Source: Ascoidea asiatica (lineage: Eukaryota > Ascomycota > Saccharomycetes > Ascoideales > Ascoideaceae). From it: a stretch of 64,000 bases of DNA. The notes under the pieces were generated by a model. That model ran no database searches. It was not told where the DNA came from and saw only the letters and a program-made list of their open reading frames with translations. Below are positions 63,913 through 64,000 of the stretch, one piece after another. Numbering within the stretch: position 1 is the stretch's first letter; the number at the start of each line of letters is the position of its first letter. The position numbers and the translations under genes were made by a program. The DNA lies in contig BCKQ01000001.1 in NCBI GenBank assembly GCA_001600695.1, forward strand, positions 2,575,880 through 2,639,879. Reading direction: 5' to 3'.

Positions 63913-64000
63913 ATGAGTGATTCAAATGAAGTAGATACAGTTGATGTAACTGCTGCAAATGCTTTAGCTGCTGGTACAAATAAACCTTTAAGAAGAGTTG
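63913..64000 (+). CDS. 5' end of an unrecognised gene, cut by the window edge
   Basis: The frame opens at ATG 63913 and is still open at the window end (29 complete codons: MSDSNEVDTVDVTAANALAA, then GTNKPLRRV). The ATG has an A-rich leader and the codon usage matches the neighbouring genes, so a real gene is likely. The residues seen are a hydrophilic N-terminal tail with no targeting signal. I cannot assign a family from this part. Confidence 0.7.
   Translation, partial: MSDSNEVDTVDVTAANALAAGTNKPLRRV

Overview
This is nuclear DNA from a budding yeast (Saccharomycotina). The genome is extremely A+T-rich, genes are short-spaced and almost intron-free, codons end overwhelmingly in A or T, and asparagine, serine and acidic low-complexity runs interrupt otherwise conserved proteins. 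A spliced gene for a complex I accessory subunit (NDUFB3 type, about 27.1 kb) argues against Saccharomycetaceae and Hanseniaspora, which lack complex I; I cannot name the species. Introns have yeast signals (GTATGT or GTAAGT donors, CTAAC or TACTAAC branch points), are about 70 nt long and lie near the 5' end. Genes start at ATG; where an open frame runs upstream of the first ATG I trimmed it.

Layout: POT1 (thiolase, -), a secreted Ser/Thr-rich protein (+), a YCR023C-type MFS carrier (-), an RTA1-family membrane protein (-), FYV10/GID9 (+), a ZIP zinc transporter (+), RPT5 (+), a mitochondrial PPR-like protein (-), a senescence/spartin-domain protein (-). Then a run of mitochondrial genes: LYS12 (+), LSC1 (-), RSM25 (-), NDUFB3 (+, spliced) and a COX26-like gene (-). 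Then an HSP42-like small heat-shock protein (+), a second YCR023C-type MFS carrier (+), RCM1 (+), an SNG1-family protein (+), a NIPA/DUF803 transporter (+), COG6 (-), SPT16 (+), GLN1 (-), a CSN12-like PCI protein (+), ORM1/2 (-), PEX19 (-), UBC9 (+, spliced), VAC14 (+), MTFP1-like (-), a BSC6-like MFS carrier (-) and the 5' end of an unrecognised gene (+) at the right edge.

This is a normal chromosomal gene neighbourhood. I see no mobile element, virus, CRISPR array, rRNA or convincing tRNA. The functions are housekeeping: peroxisome (POT1, PEX19), mitochondria, proteasome/ubiquitin/SUMO (RPT5, FYV10, UBC9), membrane traffic and lipids (COG6, VAC14, ORM), nitrogen and lysine metabolism (GLN1, LYS12) and transport.

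The most unusual feature is regulatory. Base composition is inverted relative to many genomes: coding DNA is very A+T-rich, while nearly every gap that must contain a promoter carries a 0.1-0.8 kb island of roughly balanced or G+C-rich DNA, and gaps between convergent 3' ends almost never do. The islands share TCACGTG (Cbf1-type E-box, seven sites) and a GGTGCT/AGCACC word (about 14 sites), and some hold palindromes and inverted repeats. Other points of note are the two MFS paralogues with a nearly identical 127-nt N-terminal coding block, a large insertion inside the RING-like domain of FYV10, and a PEX19 without a farnesylation box.
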